39,630 nt of DNA from Opitutus sp. (GCA_013821985.1 PNJQ01000033.1:1-39630); one strand, 5' to 3'; shown: positions 27,047 through 36,544, counted from the first letter of the stretch. The notes: generated from the letters alone by a model not told the origin. Translations and numbers: made by a program.

Positions 27047-28195
27047 TCAGGTAACCGATTTGGCCTCGAACGTGCCGTCGGCCCGCTTCGAGACGAGCTT
27101 TTTCAACTCGAGCATCATCAACGCCGCGGACACCGCGGGTGAGCCGAGACTCGTGATGCCGGTGATCGCATCGATGCCGAGCATCGCCCCGCCGCGGAAG
27201 CATTCGAGAACCTGCCTCTCCGGATCGCTGAGGTTCGCTGCGCTCATCTGCTCCAGCACGGAGGGCGCGCCGGGCTCGGCCGGAATCCTGCCCGGCTGGA
27301 AGCCGCTGAGGTAGTTCAATTCGCTCAACAAATCATCGACACTCGTGAGCAGCGTCGCGCCGTCGCGGATGAGTTGATGACAACCCGCGCTGCTCGGCTG
27401 ATCAATGCGTCCCGGCACGGCAAAGATCAACCGGCCCTGCTCGCCCGCAAATCTCGCCGTGATCATCGCGCCTCCGTCCACGTCGCTTTCCACCACCACG
27501 ATCGCCTGGCTCATGCCGGAGACGATGCGGTTGCGCATCGCGAACGACTGGCGGTCGGCCTTGCGCCCGAAGGGAAACTCCGAAAGCACCGCGCCGCCCG
27601 ACTCCGCGATGCGGCGGTAGAGATCCAGGTTTTCGGATGGGTAAATGATATCGATGCCGGTGCCGAGCACCGCCGCGGTCTTGCCGCCGACGGAGAGCGC
27701 GCCTTCGTGCGCCGCGGTGTCGATGCCGCGCGCCAAGCCGCTCGTCACACAGAAGCCGAGGCGCGCGAGTTCGGCCCCGAGTTTTTTCGCGACCGCCTGA
27801 CCGTAGAGCGTCGTGCGTCGGCTGCCGACGATGGCGATGCAGGGCTCGCCGAACTCATGGCTGCCTTTGCGATACAGGCCGATCGGCGGGTCGTTGATTT
27901 CCTTCAGCAAGGGCGGGTAACCCGCGTCGCGCGCCGTAATGAACGTCGCGCCCGCCTGCGCGAGCCGCTCCTCTTCGCGCGCGAGATCGAAGTGCGCCTG
28001 CCAGCCGACGAGTGCCGCGCTCGATTCGGGACCGATGCCACGCACGGATTCAAGGCGCCTTCGGTCGGCGCGGAGAATTGCCACCGGATCGCCGCCGAAT
28101 TCGGCGAGCAAACGATTAAGCGAGATGGGGCCGATGTTCGGCAGGTCGTTCAGGATCATGAACGCCTGTTGCTCCGTGAGTGCGTCGTGGGCCAT
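27047..28195 (-). CDS. dprA: DNA processing protein DprA
   Basis: 382 residues from the ATG at 28195; the frame is open further upstream but lacks family similarity there. After an N-terminal SAM-like region (ILNDLPNIGPISLNRLL) comes the Rossmann domain with IVGSRRTTLYGQ and SGLARGIDTAAHEGAL. A C-terminal winged-helix region starts at about residue 315. DprA loads RecA on incoming single-stranded DNA in natural transformation. A half palindrome begins one base upstream of the start codon. Confidence 0.95.
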   Translation of the reverse strand: MAHDALTEQQAFMILNDLPNIGPISLNRLLAEFGGDPVAILRADRRRLESVRGIGPESSAALVGWQAHFDLAREEERLAQAGATFITARDAGYPPLLKEINDPPIGLYRKGSHEFGEPCIAIVGSRRTTLYGQAVAKKLGAELARLGFCVTSGLARGIDTAAHEGALSVGGKTAAVLGTGIDIIYPSENLDLYRRIAESGGAVLSEFPFGRKADRQSFAMRNRIVSGMSQAIVVVESDVDGGAMITARFAGEQGRLIFAVPGRIDQPSSAGCHQLIRDGATLLTSVDDLLSELNYLSGFQPGRIPAEPGAPSVLEQMSAANLSDPERQVLECFRGGAMLGIDAITGITSLGSPAVSAALMMLELKKLVSKRADGTFEAKSVT

Positions 28196-28196
28196 G

Positions 28197-28260
28197 GTGT
28201 GGGAGGGCTTTATGCCCGACTTCGCACGCGTTGCCGGTTGCGGCGCAACGCCGCTCCTAC
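28197..28260. repeat. Composite REP remnant between nnrE-nnrD and dprA
   Basis: The left part (28197-28220) is one half of the GTGG-class palindrome with small deletions (GGGAGGGCTTTATGCCCGAC). The right part, on the minus strand, starts GTAGGAGCGGCGTTGCGCCG at 28260 and forms its own hairpin. The TAG of that GTAG head is the stop codon of nnrE-nnrD. Together they fill the 61-base gap. Confidence 0.8.
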
Positions 28261-29837
28261 AGTTGCTCCGTGTGCAAAGCCGGATGCAGATAATCCAGCA
28301 ACTGCGTCGTCTGCACCGCCACCTGGCCCTTGTCGCGAGCGAGTAAATCCGCAGCGAGTCCATGCCACACGACGCCCCGCGCCGCGGCGAGCCACAAATC
28401 GTCCGGCTTTTGTGCGAGCAGCCCGCCGATCAAGCCCGCGAGCAGATCCCCGCTGCCGCCACGAGCGAGCACCGGGCCGCCGCAGAAGCTGTAAAAAGAG
28501 AAACTGCCCGCGACGACTACAGTTGGACAACCCTTGCGCACGAGCACGGCACCCTCCCTCGGCCAATCGGAGGAGACACGCTGCCACTCGCCCGCATGCG
28601 GGGTGGCGATCAATCGCTTCCCGTGCGCAGCGCACACGATCTCCGGCTGCAACGCGTCCGCGTCGAGCAAGACAGGAAGGTTCGCATTACGAACAATGGC
28701 CTCGGCCGCGGCGAGTGTGGCGGGGGCGGAACCAAGACCGGGACCGATGACGAGCGCGGTAGCGCGTGCTGCTTTCTCCTGCACCAACGCGATCGCCGCG
28801 CGCGAAAGTATGTCCGTCGGGGCGGTTTCCGGAAACCCGCACCACATTGCCTCCGGAAACTTCGCGGCGTATTCCGGCACGAGCGATTCCGGCACACACG
28901 CAGTGAGAAGGCCGACACCACTGCGCAGGGCGGCTTGCACGGTCATCAACACCGCGCCGGGATAGTCGCGCGAGCCGCCGACCACGAGCAGGTGGCCATA
29001 AGTGCGTTTGTCGGACTGCGCGGGGCGCAACGCGCCGAGGGGCGCGAGCAGCGAGAGGAGAAGGATGCGCGACGACGGCCCTGCGTGCTGGACTTCTTGT
29101 AGGAGCCTGCTTGCAGGCGATTCCACGTCCTTATCGCCTGCAAGCAGGCTCCTACAACTGGCGTCGAAAAATCCAAGGTCGAGGTAGCGCGCTCGGCCAA
29201 CGAGGGCAGCGTTTTCAGGCGCGACGACCGGCGACTTCACGATGCCGGTGCAGTAAGTGAAGTCGGCGCGGAAAACGGTCTTCGCATTTTCTGGTTCCGC
29301 GAGACCGCTCGGGAGATCGACGGCTGCGCGCAGGCGGATGCGCGGATGCGTGTTTACCCACGCGAGCAACTCGGACGTTGCGCCGTCCAGCGGCGGGCGG
29401 AATTGAAAGCCGAACAGGCCATCGAGACACAACTCATAGCTGGCGAATTCGCTCTTCAGTTCACCGCGCGTGACCACGCGCACGCGCGCTCCGGCACTGC
29501 GGCGGACCGCGTCAAGCGAACGCCGCGCGAGCGGACGCAGCGCGCCTTCGCCAAACGCCAGCACGATATCCGCGTGCGCGTCCGGGCACGTTTCGAGCAG
29601 CGCGCGCGTGGCGAGCAGGGCGTCGCCGCCGTTGTGACCTTTGCCGACGAGCACGAGCAAGCCCGCAGTGGACGAGAGTCCGCCGATCTCGCGAAAGTCT
29701 CTGAGCACCGCGCACGCGATCGCTCCACCCGCCCGCTGCATGGCGGCCCACTCCGCGGCTTCATCCGGCAGCACCGACGCTTCGAATGACTTCGCATCCG
29801 CGCACGAGAGGATCGGGTGCGAAGGGAGCAGCGACAT
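28257..29837 (-). CDS. nnrD: Bifunctional NAD(P)HX epimerase/dehydratase with REP insert
   Basis: 526 residues, a fusion of NnrE (YjeF-N, residues 1-225) and NnrD (ribokinase-like, about 255-526). They repair hydrated NADH/NADPH. NnrE shows GKGHNGGDALLATRAL (65-80) and AAVDLPSGL; NnrD shows YGHLLVVGGSRDYPGA and the catalytic GGSGDLLAGLIGGLL. Residues 228-247, CRSLLAGDKDVESPASRLLQ, are encoded by a complete REP palindrome inserted in frame at the domain junction. The stop TAG is part of another REP head. It lies between the two unknown membrane genes and dprA in the leftward cluster. Confidence 0.95.
   Translation of the reverse strand: MSLLPSHPILSCADAKSFEASVLPDEAAEWAAMQRAGGAIACAVLRDFREIGGLSSTAGLLVLVGKGHNGGDALLATRALLETCPDAHADIVLAFGEGALRPLARRSLDAVRRSAGARVRVVTRGELKSEFASYELCLDGLFGFQFRPPLDGATSELLAWVNTHPRIRLRAAVDLPSGLAEPENAKTVFRADFTYCTGIVKSPVVAPENAALVGRARYLDLGFFDASCRSLLAGDKDVESPASRLLQEVQHAGPSSRILLLSLLAPLGALRPAQSDKRTYGHLLVVGGSRDYPGAVLMTVQAALRSGVGLLTACVPESLVPEYAAKFPEAMWCGFPETAPTDILSRAAIALVQEKAARATALVIGPGLGSAPATLAAAEAIVRNANLPVLLDADALQPEIVCAAHGKRLIATPHAGEWQRVSSDWPREGAVLVRKGCPTVVVAGSFSFYSFCGGPVLARGGSGDLLAGLIGGLLAQKPDDLWLAAARGVVWHGLAADLLARDKGQVAVQTTQLLDYLHPALHTEQL
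29097..29157. repeat. REP palindrome inside the nnrE-nnrD coding sequence
   Basis: Perfect inverted arms of 23 bases at 29099-29121 and 29133-29155 (25 bases if the TTGT/ACAA ends are included) enclose 11 bases. The 57-base core equals 19 codons and contains no stop in the gene's frame. It is the same family as the repeats at 14573, 15148, 15313 and 24798. Confidence 0.97.
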
Positions 29838-29998
29838 GGCCGCAAGCTAGCCGAGGACGGCGCGCGCGGAAAGCAAACTGTCGCGATGAGCGAAGCCGAT
29901 TGTAGGCCGTGCCGTGGAGGCAGCCCGACGACGTCGAACCGGGGGCAACGTGCGTGCGCCGGTGTCTTTTCGGCGGATTAAGGATAGTCCGTCCGACC

Positions 29999-30565
29999 TC
30001 ACGCGTCGCCGCCGGGGCCCACAGTCAGGATCGGCGGTCGCGGCGAAGTTGGGGCGTATCCTCCTCCCAAGCTCGGCGGGGTGTAACGCTGCGGTGGCTT
30101 AGGCGGCAGATCGACCAGCGGGGCTTTCGTCCAATCGTAATCCGGAATCTCGCGAACAAATCTCTCCTTCATCTCCTGTGTTTCGGTGAACCAGAAGGGC
30201 ATCGTGGTGCGCACCCCGTGCTGGATCAGCGGGCGCGTGAGCGCAGGAATGGTGCGGAAGTAGAAATTACCGTTCGCGCGCCGAACTTCGAAAAAATCGG
30301 TGTGTCGCTTCCGCCGCGGGTCCCACCCAGCAATCTCGGTGACGTCGTTCTCCCACACCGCGTAGCCGCCCCAACGTTCGAAGGTGATCTCGATCGCGCC
30401 GAGTGTGCCGGCGTCGCGCGAGGGTGGCGCGGCTTTCACCTCGAGCGGCGGTGCGACGTAGATTTTCGATTTCTCCTGGTGAAACGCGAGGTAGCCGAAG
30501 CCGATGCCGGCGGCGAAGCCGAGGGTGAGAAGCAGCGGAATCGGGGTGGGCTTCGGCGTTGGCAT
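29999..30565 (-). CDS. Membrane-anchored protein of unknown function (A)
   Basis: 188 residues from the ATG at 30565. One N-terminal membrane helix (PIPLLLTLGFAAGIGFGYLAF) is followed by a soluble, probably periplasmic, domain and a Pro-rich C-terminus. YAVWENDVTEIAGWDPR and HTDFFEVRRANGNFYF match a pattern in the gene just upstream (FAVW, W-N-P, H-S-Y-FFE, F-x-F), so the two are diverged tandem copies. I recognise no family. The 160 bases downstream before nnrE-nnrD hold nothing I can identify. Confidence 0.72.
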   Translation of the reverse strand: MPTPKPTPIPLLLTLGFAAGIGFGYLAFHQEKSKIYVAPPLEVKAAPPSRDAGTLGAIEITFERWGGYAVWENDVTEIAGWDPRRKRHTDFFEVRRANGNFYFRTIPALTRPLIQHGVRTTMPFWFTETQEMKERFVREIPDYDWTKAPLVDLPPKPPQRYTPPSLGGGYAPTSPRPPILTVGPGGDA

Positions 30566-30567
30566 GG

Positions 30568-31083
30568 TCAGGGATTCTTGGGCCGCAGCGGCGCGGAGGG
30601 CCGTCCGTCCGTGGATTCTTTCACCGGTTGCACGGGATCGTGCCAGCGCGACTTCAGCGGCAAATAGAGACGCAACAGGCTGTCCGGGTCCGCGTCGCGA
30701 TCCCATTCGAATCCTTCGTCACGCGGCTCCTTGATTTCTTTAAATCGAAAACCTTCTCGCGTGCGCTGCGCCTCGAAAAAATAGCTGTGACTTTCCGTGC
30801 CGGGATTCCAGTAGGAGAAGCGCGTGCGGTCATTCTGCCAGTGCCCGCGCGGTGCCCACACGGCGAAGATTTCCGGCAGGCCATCCCAGTCGCGATTCTC
30901 GCGTAGGCCGACGGCTTCAAGTTTCGAGGGCGGGAGCTCGATCTTGGTTGGTTCGGAAACGGGTTTCTCCTTCGGCGTCACCAGCGCAAAAAACAAAAAT
31001 GGCGCGGCGACCACGGCGGCGACGACGAGCCAGCCGAATTTGCCGACGGGGATGCGCGAGTTGTCGGCGGCGGGATCGTTCAT
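30568..31083 (-). CDS. Membrane-anchored protein of unknown function (B)
   Basis: 171 residues. A single membrane helix (FGWLVVAAVVAAPFLFFALV, about 16-35) and a soluble domain with FAVWAPRGHWQNDRTRF, YWNPGTESHSYFFEAQR and FRFKEI. It ends two bases before gene A, its apparent paralogue, so they are co-transcribed. It lies after acpS in the same cluster. No known family was recognised; the cluster otherwise contains cofactor and repair enzymes, which says little about its role. Confidence 0.75.
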   Translation of the reverse strand: MNDPAADNSRIPVGKFGWLVVAAVVAAPFLFFALVTPKEKPVSEPTKIELPPSKLEAVGLRENRDWDGLPEIFAVWAPRGHWQNDRTRFSYWNPGTESHSYFFEAQRTREGFRFKEIKEPRDEGFEWDRDADPDSLLRLYLPLKSRWHDPVQPVKESTDGRPSAPLRPKNP

Positions 31084-31102
31084 GGGGGGACGCGCACGGT
31101 GA

Positions 31103-31128
31103 GGCGGGGTCAGGAGACCCCGCCCTAC
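31103..31128. repeat. GTAGGGC palindrome forming the acpS stop codon
   Basis: GGCGGGGTC and GACCCCGCC form a perfect 9-bp stem with loop AGGA. On the minus strand the element starts GTAGGGCG, and the TAG inside this head is the stop codon of acpS. No T-tract follows. Confidence 0.85.
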
Positions 31129-31544
31129 AAGTTCGGAACGTTTTTCACGAGGGCGGCGACGGCCATGGCGTGGCTGTCGATGTGCGAGAGCGAGAGCCAG
31201 ACGTGCGTCGCGCCGACTTGGGCGAGGAGCGCGGTGGCTTTGGCGTCGAGGCGGACGAGCGGTTCCTTGCGCGTGCCGTGATAGACGGAGACCGATGTCC
31301 AATCCAAGTGCGGGCCGATGCCAGTCGTGAAGCATTTCGACACGGCCTCTTTCGCGGCCCAGCGCGCGGCGTAGTGCTTGTGCGGATGGCCGAGGCTGTC
31401 GCAGTAGGCGCGTTCCTCGTCGGTGAACACGCGCTTCAGGAAGCGTTCGCCGTGTTTCTCCAGGACCTTGCGGATGCGCTCGGTCTCGATGAGATCGCAG
31501 CCGAGGCCGATGAGGACGCCGCCGGGGGGGAGAGTAATGTTCAT
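31125..31544 (-). CDS. acpS: Holo-[acyl-carrier-protein] synthase
   Basis: 139 residues. It transfers 4'-phosphopantetheine from CoA to acyl carrier protein. The metal-binding Asp is in GLGCDLIETERIRKVLEK, and the second motif is ARWAAKEAVSKCF with the catalytic Glu and Lys. LSLSHIDSHAMAVA is the conserved C-terminal strand. It follows pdxJ by 95 bases, an arrangement also known in E. coli. Its TAG stop belongs to a palindromic repeat, so the original C-terminus may have been different. Confidence 0.95.
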   Translation of the reverse strand: MNITLPPGGVLIGLGCDLIETERIRKVLEKHGERFLKRVFTDEERAYCDSLGHPHKHYAARWAAKEAVSKCFTTGIGPHLDWTSVSVYHGTRKEPLVRLDAKATALLAQVGATHVWLSLSHIDSHAMAVAALVKNVPNL

Positions 31545-31639
31545 GAGCGAACCTCCCGCGAATTGCGCGCATGCACGCGATTGGGAGGCAGAGGGAAATT
31601 AGCGGAGATTCGCGTCATTCGCGGGCAAGCTTGGGGGCA

Positions 31640-32380
31640 TCACGGGTTCATCCGCGCTTTCATTTCGCGGACGGCTTCTTCGATGCCGGTGAAGAGGGCG
31701 CGGCTGATAATGCTGTGGCCGATGTTTAGCTCGTGCAGGTGCGGGATGGTGCGGACTTCGGCGATGTTGATGTAGTTGATGCCGTGGCCGGCGTTGACGA
31801 CGAGACCGAGCGCTTGCGCCTGCGTGGCGCCGAGGCAGAGGCGCTTGAACTCATCGGCGCGCGCGGGGCCATGGTAGGCGTTGGCGTAGGCGCCAGTGTG
31901 CAGCTCGATCCACGGCGCGTGCAGCTTCGCGGACATCTCGATCTGGTGTTCGTCCGCGTCAATGAAGAGGGAGGTCTGGATGCCGGCGGCGTTCATGGCG
32001 TCGGTGACCCGGGCGACTTTCTCGCGGTGTTTCACGACGTCGAGGCCGCCCTCGGTGGTGATTTCCTCGCGACTCTCAGGCACGAGGCAGACTGCGTGCG
32101 GTTTCAGACGCAGTGCGAGAGCCGTCATCTCCGGGGTGCAGGCCATCTCGAGGTTGACGCGGGTTTGTGCGACTTCGCAGAGGCGCTCGACATCGCGGTC
32201 CTGGATGTGGCGGCGGTCTTCGCGGAGGTGGATCGTGATGCCGTCGGCGCCAGCGCGTTCGCAGGCGAGCGCGAGGGCAACGGGATCGGGTTCGACGTTG
32301 CCGCCGGTCGTGGCGGCGCCGCGGTAGCGCGCCTGCCGCACGGTCGCGCAGTGGTCGATGTTGACGCCGAGGAGAATCAT
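31640..32380 (-). CDS. pdxJ: Pyridoxine 5'-phosphate synthase
   Basis: 246 residues, typical length. PdxJ condenses 1-deoxyxylulose 5-phosphate with 3-amino-2-oxopropyl phosphate to form pyridoxine phosphate (vitamin B6). It begins LLGVNIDHCATVRQARY, has the catalytic HLREDRRHIQDRDV and EMACTPEMTALAL, and ends with NIGHSIISRALFTGIEEAVREM, the phosphate-binding region. It heads the leftward cluster. Confidence 0.97.
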   Translation of the reverse strand: MILLGVNIDHCATVRQARYRGAATTGGNVEPDPVALALACERAGADGITIHLREDRRHIQDRDVERLCEVAQTRVNLEMACTPEMTALALRLKPHAVCLVPESREEITTEGGLDVVKHREKVARVTDAMNAAGIQTSLFIDADEHQIEMSAKLHAPWIELHTGAYANAYHGPARADEFKRLCLGATQAQALGLVVNAGHGINYINIAEVRTIPHLHELNIGHSIISRALFTGIEEAVREMKARMNP

Positions 32381-32483
32381 CGGCCGGAGACAAACAGGTA
32401 TCGGGAACTCAGGAAATCAGGAAAAGGCGTTCGGACGCATTTCGGGGTTCCTGTTTTCCGCCGGATTCGCCTTCATTCGCGGG

Positions 32484-33194
32484 ATGTCCGCCCCGGCGCC
32501 AAAGCGCGAAAGTCTCCTGCTCAACCTCGTGTTCAACATCGCGGTGCCGATGCTGATTCTCTCGAAGCTGAGCGACCGCCTCGGTTCGATGAACGCGCTG
32601 CTGCTCGCCCTGGCCTTTCCGCTCGGTTACGGAGTTTTTGATTTTTGGCGGCGGCGCTCGGTGAACTTTGTCTCCGGTCTCGGCTTCTTCAGCACGCTGG
32701 CCACGGGCGGACTTGGGTTGATGCGACTCGAGCCGTTCTGGTTTGCCGTGAAGGAGGCGTGTGTGCCGGCATTGATCGGAATCGCGGTGCTGATTTCGCA
32801 GCGAACGAAGCGCCCGCTTGTGCGACAGTTCCTGTTGAATGAGCAAGTGATCAACCTGCCGCGCGTGAACGCAGCGCTCGACGAGCGGCGGATGCGGGAC
32901 GCGTTTGATGATTTGTTGGCTGCTTCGAGCCTGTTGCTCGCCACCTCGTTTTTTCTCAGCGCATTTTTGAATTTTGCCCTTGCGCGCTACCTCATCACGG
33001 CGATGCCGGACACACCGGAATTCAATGCGCAATACGGCCGCATGCTGGGGTGGAGCTGGCCGGTAATCGTGCTGCCCAGCATGGCGATGATGATGTTTGC
33101 CCTGTGGCGGCTGGTGAAAGGCTTGGAGCAGATGACCGGGCTGAAGCTCGACGAGATCTTGCACGCGCCGCCGGCGAAAGCGGACGGACGGTGA
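32484..33194 (+). CDS. VC0807-family membrane protein
   Basis: 236 residues from the ATG at 32484; the open frame upstream overlaps the pdxJ start and is unlikely to be translated. Five to six membrane segments are seen: LLLNLVFNIAVPMLILSKLS, LLLALAFPLGYGVFDF, FVSGLGFFSTLATGGLGL, ALIGIAVLIS, LLLATSFFLSAFLNFALARYLI and WPVIVLPSMAMMMFALWRLV. The pattern with LRRRSVNF-like loops and FALARYLI fits the VC0807 family, whose function is unknown. It is divergent from pdxJ. Confidence 0.8.
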   Translation: MSAPAPKRESLLLNLVFNIAVPMLILSKLSDRLGSMNALLLALAFPLGYGVFDFWRRRSVNFVSGLGFFSTLATGGLGLMRLEPFWFAVKEACVPALIGIAVLISQRTKRPLVRQFLLNEQVINLPRVNAALDERRMRDAFDDLLAASSLLLATSFFLSAFLNFALARYLITAMPDTPEFNAQYGRMLGWSWPVIVLPSMAMMMFALWRLVKGLEQMTGLKLDEILHAPPAKADGR

Positions 33195-33227
33195 TTGTCG
33201 CCGCCCGGACGGTGGCAGGTCCCTGGG

Positions 33228-33893
33228 TCAGTGCAGCGATTTGAACATGAAGCCCAGCCACTCACCGTCCTGGACCAGCCGCTGCCAGCCTGCGTGTTCG
33301 TAGAATTCAATGGCACGCGTGTTATTAAGATACACGCTGAGTTCCAACCGGCCGAAACCTTCGGAGCGCGCGTGCTGCTCGGCGTGCTCCAGCAGTTGCT
33401 TCGCGACGCCGCGGCGCTGAAACGCGGGATGGACGGCGACGTAGAGGAGGGTGAAGGAGCGGACCGCCTCGATGTCGGCTCGTTCTTCGGGCCGCGGCGG
33501 CGCACTTGAGCCTGAGGCAAATTGCGGCCGCAGGAAACGCAGGCCCGCCCCGATGCGCTGGCGAATGAACGGCTGCGTCAGCAGCAGTGGGCGCGCGAGA
33601 ATCTGGCTCGCGATGAAACTGAGATTGTCGCGCAGAAATGCGCCTTCGACATCGCGTGCGGTGCCGCCGAAACAGAACCCGACGAGGCGTGAACGTTCGA
33701 AGGCGGCGAACGCGACGAGGTCGTCGCGCGCAAGGAGTGAAGCGTGATATCGTTCGGTGACGGTGAGTCCGAGCTGCGAAATCGCCGCAAAGGGAAAGGT
33801 GAGACGGTGGATTTTGGCACTTTCGTCCAAATCATCATCGCTGAGGCGCTCCACCAAAAGCGGAGCGCTGCGGGAAACACGCGGGGTAATCAC
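33228..33893 (-). CDS. GNAT family N-acetyltransferase
   Basis: About 221 residues if the GTG at 33893 is the start; an ATG at 33989 would add 32 Pro/Arg-rich residues that look non-coding. The GNAT core is clear: LLYVAVHPAFQRRGVAKQLLEHAEQHA carries the Q-x-x-G-x-A acetyl-CoA loop, and LSVYLNNTRAIEFYEHAGW is the following strand and helix. It acetylates an amine of unknown identity. It converges with the VC0807-family gene. Confidence 0.85.
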   Translation of the reverse strand: MITPRVSRSAPLLVERLSDDDLDESAKIHRLTFPFAAISQLGLTVTERYHASLLARDDLVAFAAFERSRLVGFCFGGTARDVEGAFLRDNLSFIASQILARPLLLTQPFIRQRIGAGLRFLRPQFASGSSAPPRPEERADIEAVRSFTLLYVAVHPAFQRRGVAKQLLEHAEQHARSEGFGRLELSVYLNNTRAIEFYEHAGWQRLVQDGEWLGFMFKSLH

Positions 33894-34173
33894 CCCCGCT
33901 TCGACCGCGGGGCGGCGGCGGAGGTTCGCGCGATTTGCGGTGGGTCTCCAACCCAGAGGGGACGGGGCTGATTGGGACGCCGGAGCCAAAAGCGCGGACT
34001 CTGCCTGTCAAAGTCCATTGACCCGCAGGAGAACCGGCGCGTCCACCTCGTCCGCCGCAACCGGCCCGGAGCAGAGAGGAGCTGACGGCAGCAGAGCGCA
34101 CGCCCGGCGACACAGCTGCTCCGACTCAATATCCGACCCAGCGGCAGGGATGAACCGCGAAGGGTGCGGGATG
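33894..34173. other. Intergenic stretch without recognisable gene
   Basis: About 280 bases between the acetyltransferase start and the citrate synthase terminator (356 to the citrate synthase stop). No open frame here shows family similarity or convincing codon use. It presumably contains the acetyltransferase promoter, which I could not place. Confidence 0.5.
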
Positions 34174-34200
34174 AAAAAAGGGCCAGCTCAAGCCGGCCCT
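34174..34200 (-). terminator. Rho-independent terminator of citrate synthase
   Basis: On the minus strand AGGGCCGGC/GCTGGCCCT (one G-T pair) with a four-base loop is followed by six T. It lies 50 bases after the citrate synthase stop codon. Confidence 0.92.
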
Positions 34201-34215
34201 GACTCATATGCGCTG

Positions 34216-34244
34216 CGCGGCGCGGATGGAGTCCGCCGCCCTAC
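34216..34244. repeat. GTAGGGC palindrome after citrate synthase
   Basis: On the minus strand it starts GTAGGGCGGCGGACTCCATC five bases after the gltA stop. The stem GGCGGCGGA/TCCGCGCC is imperfect. It resembles the elements after acpS, rplQ and secA. Confidence 0.65.
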
Positions 34245-34249
34245 CCTGC

Positions 34250-35539
<1,290 letters not shown>

Positions 35540-35569
35540 GGGGTTGTGGTAGGGAACCGCCCAGAAAGT

Positions 35570-35581
35570 GGGGAATTCCCC
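35570..35581. promoter_or_regulatory. GGGGAATTCCCC palindrome upstream of gltA
   Basis: A perfect 12-base palindrome 31 bases before the citrate synthase ATG. A closely similar site (GGGGAATTCCC) lies at 36534-36544, 47 bases before the next leftward gene. The shared position suggests a common regulator; this is inferred. Confidence 0.4.
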
Positions 35582-35652
35582 CGCGCATGCAAAGCAAAGC
35601 CACGGGCGGCCGGAGCCTGCGCGAATGAATAAGGCTCGCGGCTTCGTGCTTT

Positions 35653-35685
35653 AGAAAAAGTAAAGCGTAGCCGATGGCTACGCTT
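35653..35685 (-). terminator. Terminator of the LolA-like gene
   Basis: A perfect 10-bp stem AAGCGTAGCC/GGCTACGCTT with a three-base loop is followed on the minus strand by TACTTTTTCT. It lies 28 bases after the stop of the gene ending at 35714. Confidence 0.88.
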
Positions 35686-35713
35686 CAGCAAATAACGCGC
35701 AGTGATCGCGCGC

Positions 35714-36487
35714 TCAGCCCGGCGGCATCAGCTCCGGCACGGCGAACACATCGGCCGGAAAACCTTCGTTGATGGTGATGCTCTCGAAGGTGATGGTCGC
35801 GACCTGGCCGCCGGGAGCCTTGTTGATGAGTTTGCGCGGGAAGCGCAGGCCCTGCACGGATATATCGCCTTCTTCACGGATCTCGCCGCCGTTTTCGGTT
35901 TCGGTCTTCACGAGACGACCCGTGGCTTTCTCAAAGTAACGGGTGAACACGATGTTCTCCGCGTGCGTGAAGATGAGTTTCACGCAGTCCCGCCCGTCGA
36001 TCGAGGCGTCGCCGCCGAACTCGAGCTTGCCCCCGCGTTTCTCGATGCCCGAATAGAAATTCAGATTCTCCCAAGTGTTGGCGCGAAGGCGTTTCACCTG
36101 CTGCACATCGAGGAGCGAGAGCTGCCATTTTTTCTCGTCCGACGCATCGGCGCGGCGCACCCACGCGTCGTAGCCATCGAGCGCGGTGGTTTCGATGACT
36201 TTGTCGGAGCGCAGCACCATGCGTTGCTGGTAGGGTTTCTGGAAAACGATATCGATGCCGAGAACGAGCGCCTCGTCCTTCAGGTTGTTCGCGTCGCCAT
36301 CGACCGGCACTTTCTGGGTAGTCTCGAGGGTGCCCTTGAAGTGGATGCTGCGGATCTGATTTAGTGCACCCTCCGCCCCGACGGCGGAGCGGGCTTTTTC
36401 AACCCATTGGTCGGCGCGTGCATCAGCAAAGAGTTGCGGCCCAACCAATGCGAGGGCCACGGCCAGGGCTAGGAAACGGGCTTTCAT
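35714..36487 (-). CDS. Secreted LolA-like protein of unknown function
   Basis: 257 residues from the ATG at 36487 (MKARFLALAVALALVGPQLFADA), which gives a clean signal peptide; an ATG at 36502 would add five residues. The mature part reads as a run of beta strands (IRSIHFKGTLETTQKV, RMVLRSDKVIETTALDG, VKLIFTHAENIVFTRYFEKATGRLVKTETE), like the half-barrel of LolA/LolB-type lipoprotein carriers and related periplasmic proteins. It may bind lipids, but this is only structural resemblance. It has its own terminator and an AATTCCC palindrome upstream. Confidence 0.75.
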   Translation of the reverse strand: MKARFLALAVALALVGPQLFADARADQWVEKARSAVGAEGALNQIRSIHFKGTLETTQKVPVDGDANNLKDEALVLGIDIVFQKPYQQRMVLRSDKVIETTALDGYDAWVRRADASDEKKWQLSLLDVQQVKRLRANTWENLNFYSGIEKRGGKLEFGGDASIDGRDCVKLIFTHAENIVFTRYFEKATGRLVKTETENGGEIREEGDISVQGLRFPRKLINKAPGGQVATITFESITINEGFPADVFAVPELMPPG

Positions 36488-36533
36488 GAGGCTGTCGGAC
36501 ACCGACCGTGGGCAACGGTGCCACGGTTCGCAA

Positions 36534-36544
36534 GGGGAATTCCC
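36534..36544. promoter_or_regulatory. GGGGAATTCCC palindrome upstream of the LolA-like gene
   Basis: It sits 47 bases before the start at 36487 in a CAAGGGGAATTCCCTTAGG context and resembles the 12-base palindrome before gltA. Confidence 0.38.

Noticed and set aside
24898..27054. A 718-codon open frame on the plus strand
   Set aside because: It is antisense to the S9 peptidase, which has a signal peptide and catalytic triad. The antisense product has no recognisable domain.
29909..30667. A 252-codon plus-strand frame opposite unknown gene A
   Set aside because: The minus-strand gene has a membrane helix, a paralogue next to it and operon spacing; the plus-strand product is Arg-rich and motif-free.
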